NCBI RefSeq assembly: GCF_003049085.1
Contig: NZ_PIQX01000004.1
Coordinates: forward strand, 62,001-126,000
Direction: 5' to 3'
DNA length: 64,000 nucleotides
From: Campylobacter concisus
GTDB lineage: Bacteria; Campylobacterota; Campylobacteria; Campylobacterales; Campylobacteraceae
Shown here: positions 61,746 through 64,000 of the stretch, in pieces
Layout: every line of letters begins with the position of its first letter
How positions within the stretch are numbered: the stretch's first letter is position 1
Made by a program: the position numbers and the translations under genes
The notes under the pieces: generated by a model
Databases searched by the model: none
What the model was told of the DNA's origin: nothing
What the model saw: only the letters and a program-made list of their open reading frames with translations

Positions 61746-62660
61746 TTGCCCTACGTAAATAAATTTATCATTAATGCAGATCATCAAAAAGCTTATGAAA
61801 TTTTACTGCAAAATGGCTTTAACATGAGCCAAACCCAGCGCCTCATCGATAAAGGCAGGCTGATCTGTGACGGCAGTGTCGTGAGCGAGAAAAATGCTAT
61901 TTTGTGTGGCGATATTTTTTTGATCGACTATGAGGCGGAGCCAAAGGGACTAAAACCAATCTTTGAGTGTGAGAGCTTTGCCGTATTTGATAAGCCAAGT
62001 GGTGTGCTGAGCCACCCAAATGGCAGACACTGTGAGTACTCACTAAATGATGAAATTTATACGCTTTTTGGACGAGGTGCGAGCGTGGCACATAGGCTAG
62101 ACTTTGAGACGAGTGGCGTGATAGTCGTGGGCAAAGATAGAAATTCTATGATTAAACTAAAGAAAATTTTTGAAAATAGAGAGGTTTCTAAAAGCTACGT
62201 CGCGATGGTACAAGGCAAGATCGAGCGAGAATTTACTATCGATGCTAAGATGGATCTAGCGAACAACTACGACGATGTGAAAATGCGAATGCAAATTTGT
62301 GAAAATGGCAAGAGTGCGGTGACTAAAATTTTGCCGATCAAATATTTTGACGACATCGATACGACTTTGGTTCGTGCTATCCCACTCACTGGCAGGCAGC
62401 ATCAAATTCGGTTGCATTTGTTTCATGTGAAACACAAGATCCTTGGCGAACCACTTTATGGTTTGTCTCGTCCGCAGATCGAGAAAATTTTAGACAAAGA
62501 GATGAGCGAGCGTGAACGGATAAATTTAACTGGAGCAAAAAGGCTCTTGCTTCACTCAGATAAAATTTCTTTTAAATTTGATGAAATTTTTTACACCATA
62601 AAAAGTAAATTTGACGCTGAAAGCGAGTTTTATAGATTTGCAAAAGAAGGTTTACTTTAG
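61746..62660 (+). CDS. RluA-family RNA pseudouridine synthase
   Basis: 304 residues from TTG 61746 (AAAAGGATTATTT upstream). An N-terminal S4 domain (YEILLQNGFNMSQTQRLIDKGRLICDG) precedes the catalytic domain with Asp in VAHRLDFETSGVIVVGK and the later TGRQHQIRLHLFHVKHKILGEPLYG. Modifies uridines in rRNA or tRNA; the target site cannot be told by eye. Divergent from purB, as remembered for Cj0022c/Cj0023. Confidence 0.92.
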   Translation: MPYVNKFIINADHQKAYEILLQNGFNMSQTQRLIDKGRLICDGSVVSEKNAILCGDIFLIDYEAEPKGLKPIFECESFAVFDKPSGVLSHPNGRHCEYSLNDEIYTLFGRGASVAHRLDFETSGVIVVGKDRNSMIKLKKIFENREVSKSYVAMVQGKIEREFTIDAKMDLANNYDDVKMRMQICENGKSAVTKILPIKYFDDIDTTLVRAIPLTGRQHQIRLHLFHVKHKILGEPLYGLSRPQIEKILDKEMSERERINLTGAKRLLLHSDKISFKFDEIFYTIKSKFDAESEFYRFAKEGLL

Positions 62661-62819
62661 TCTAAAATTTTTTAATAAATTTCTATTTCTCATAAACCTT
62701 TACCTGCTTTTGCCAAAGTTTATCGCATTTAGATACCATAATGATAATTTTGTAGTTTATGTAATTAACACTCCATTTTATTTCTTTATGAGAGCTAGGC
62801 TTTATCTTGATGTTAAGGC

Positions 62820-62930
62820 TTAGAATTTATGCCTATCTTTTTCATCTTTTAAAACTTTTAAAATAAGCCCTAATCCAAGTAAAACCACAACAGCAATAAA
62901 AACTATTTCGGCTATATCAAGTGCACTCAT
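62820..62930 (-). CDS. 36-residue single-helix membrane protein after rlmN
   Basis: ATG begins two bases past the rlmN stop and reads MSALDIAEIVFIAVVVLLGL, then GLILKVLKDEKDRHKF. One membrane helix with a charged C-terminal tail. I recall a small hydrophobic protein gene next to rlmN in C. jejuni (Cj1714), which supports it being real. Function unknown. Confidence 0.6.
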   Translation of the reverse strand: MSALDIAEIVFIAVVVLLGLGLILKVLKDEKDRHKF

Positions 62931-62931
62931 T

Positions 62932-64000
62932 CTAACTCACACTGGCTTTACTATTATCTTCAAGTGAATGTGTTTTTAAATTTTTATCGCTGGAAATAGC
63001 TTTAAATTTTGCACTTTCATTGCGTTGTTTTAATTGCCCACAAGCTGCACTTATATCAAGCCCTTTGCTCTGTCTGATCGTACAAGTAACGCCGTGATCT
63101 CTTAGATATTCTTGAAATTTTAGCATGCTGGTAAGCTCAGGCCGTCCAAATTCACTGCCCTCATGTGGGTTAAAATATATAAGATTTACCTTCGCTTTTA
63201 TACCATGAAGTAGTTTTACCAACTTTTTAGCATCACTCACGCTATCGTTTAAATCCTTTATAACAAGGTATTCAAACATTACACGCTTTCGTATATCGAT
63301 AGGAAATCCCCTAACAGCATCCATAACAGCCTCGATGTTATATGCCTTATTTATCGGCATTAGGCGGCTTCTAAGCTCATTAGTAACAGCATGAAGCGAT
63401 ATGGCCAATAACACGCCAAGATCCATCTCACCAAGCTTTTTTATCTGACTGCCAAGTCCGCTAGTTGAAACGGTTTGACGACGCGGCGATATGGCTAGAC
63501 CCTCGTTAAGTGCTAAAATTTTGATCGCTTTACTAACGTTAGCAAGATTATCAAGTGGCTCACCCATACCCATATAAACGACATTTATGCGTCTTTCATA
63601 AGGTATCTTATTCTCTCTTTTTATCCATAAAATTTGCCCCACAATCTCGCCTGCAGTCAAATTTCTAACAAGCCCGCCCTTTGCTGTTAGACAAAAAGCA
63701 CATCCCATTTTACAGCCAACCTGTGAGCTAACACAAACTGTATAACGAGCATGGCAACTGACCTTTCCATTCTCATCACTAATCTCCTCTTTCATCGGGA
63801 GTAAGACACTCTCTATCTTTAGCCCATCTTTTAGCTCAAAAAGATACTTGATCGAACCATCACTACTTTGCTCAAATTTTACACATTTTAAAGGATCGAT
63901 ATAAAATTTTTCAGCCAGATCTTGACGCATATCTTTAGGTAAATTTAGCATTTGGCTAAAATCGGTTGCATTTTTTTTATATATCCACTCGTAGATTTGT
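62932..64000 (-). CDS. rlmN: 23S rRNA (adenine-2503-C2)-methyltransferase RlmN, 5' end beyond window
   Basis: Radical-SAM enzyme that methylates A2503 of 23S rRNA and A37 of some tRNAs. 355 residues are visible. CxxxCxxC in [25 protein letters not shown], and the late catalytic Cys in [22 protein letters not shown]. An ATG at 63951 looks like a start, but the frame stays open to the window edge with [16 protein letters not shown], the normal RlmN N-terminal region, so the true start lies beyond 64000. Confidence 0.94.
   Translation of the reverse strand, partial: QIYEWIYKKNATDFSQMLNLPKDMRQDLAEKFYIDPLKCVKFEQSSDGSIKYLFELKDGLKIESVLLPMKEEISDENGKVSCHARYTVCVSSQVGCKMGCAFCLTAKGGLVRNLTAGEIVGQILWIKRENKIPYERRINVVYMGMGEPLDNLANVSKAIKILALNEGLAISPRRQTVSTSGLGSQIKKLGEMDLGVLLAISLHAVTNELRSRLMPINKAYNIEAVMDAVRGFPIDIRKRVMFEYLVIKDLNDSVSDAKKLVKLLHGIKAKVNLIYFNPHEGSEFGRPELTSMLKFQEYLRDHGVTCTIRQSKGLDISAACGQLKQRNESAKFKAISSDKNLKTHSLEDNSKASVS

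Noticed and set aside
62611-62823. Plus-strand 70-codon frame after the pseudouridine synthase
   Set aside because: Begins inside that gene in another frame, is rich in Phe, Leu, Tyr and Asn as random AT-rich DNA would be, and lacks a ribosome binding site.
63949-63951. ATG at 63951 as the rlmN start
   Set aside because: The frame continues upstream to the window edge with residues typical of RlmN ([16 protein letters not shown]), so the ATG is internal.

Overview
The window reads as chromosome of a Campylobacter of the C. concisus / C. curvus type. It is AT-rich, with AAATTT-rich spacers, AAGGA-type ribosome binding sites and frequent TTG/GTG starts. Gene content and order match epsilonproteobacterial core blocks: mscS-like / carbonic anhydrase / BI-1 / secG / frr, nrdB / nitrilase / pcm, ilvD / desulforubrerythrin, pyrG / recJ, and nrdA / purB / RluA-type synthase. 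The genus call is from remembered synteny and protein style; no database was searched.

Layout. 1-13060: tail of a MalY/PatB lyase, sodB, a DctPQM TRAP transporter, two membrane diguanylate cyclases, a tiny acidic protein, an MscS channel, carbonic anhydrase, a BI-1 protein, a stand-alone thiamine-family domain, secG, a polysaccharide deacetylase and frr. 13484-14249: five tRNA genes (Ser, Cys, Leu, Gly on minus; Ala on plus) with an overlooked entericidin-like lipoprotein gene among them. 14250-24811: a 10.6 kb integrated element in the 3' end of tRNA-Ala(GGC), bounded by an 18-bp direct repeat. It carries a P4-type integrase, two AlpA-like regulators, a KilAC antirepressor, a Rep-like protein beside a hairpin-crowded 0.5 kb tract, a repressor with a four-site operator array, small phage-like proteins and a RelB/ParE-like toxin-antitoxin pair. 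It has no capsid, tail or large terminase gene, so it looks like a phage satellite or relic. In its middle are a host-like epimerase gene and a 29-codon fragment of the ribosomal protein S18 gene.

24914-37216: a small kinase-like protein, a PepSY membrane protein, nrdB, a lipoprotein, a nitrilase, pcm, two related outer-membrane barrels, a TonB-dependent receptor with copper-type ligand motifs, recJ and pyrG. 37343-46478: DUF4492 / cydA / cydB / cydX-like quinol oxidase operon, an arylsulfate sulfotransferase, ilvD and rmuC. 46508-53500: desulforubrerythrin and an eight-gene minus-strand run of reductases and hydrolases. 53575-64000: anaerobic RNR (nrdG, nrdD), a lipoprotein pseudogene, nrdA, purB, a pseudouridine synthase and rlmN, which runs off the right edge.

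Most notable: the class III ribonucleotide reductase appears split. The 700-residue NrdD ends after its zinc-site region without a glycyl-radical motif. A separate 56-residue gene just downstream, with its own strong ribosome binding site, carries that motif. Other points of interest are the matched integrase-arm repeats at both ends of the element, its hairpin tract, the regularly spaced operator array, and a G+C-rich patch inside cydB.
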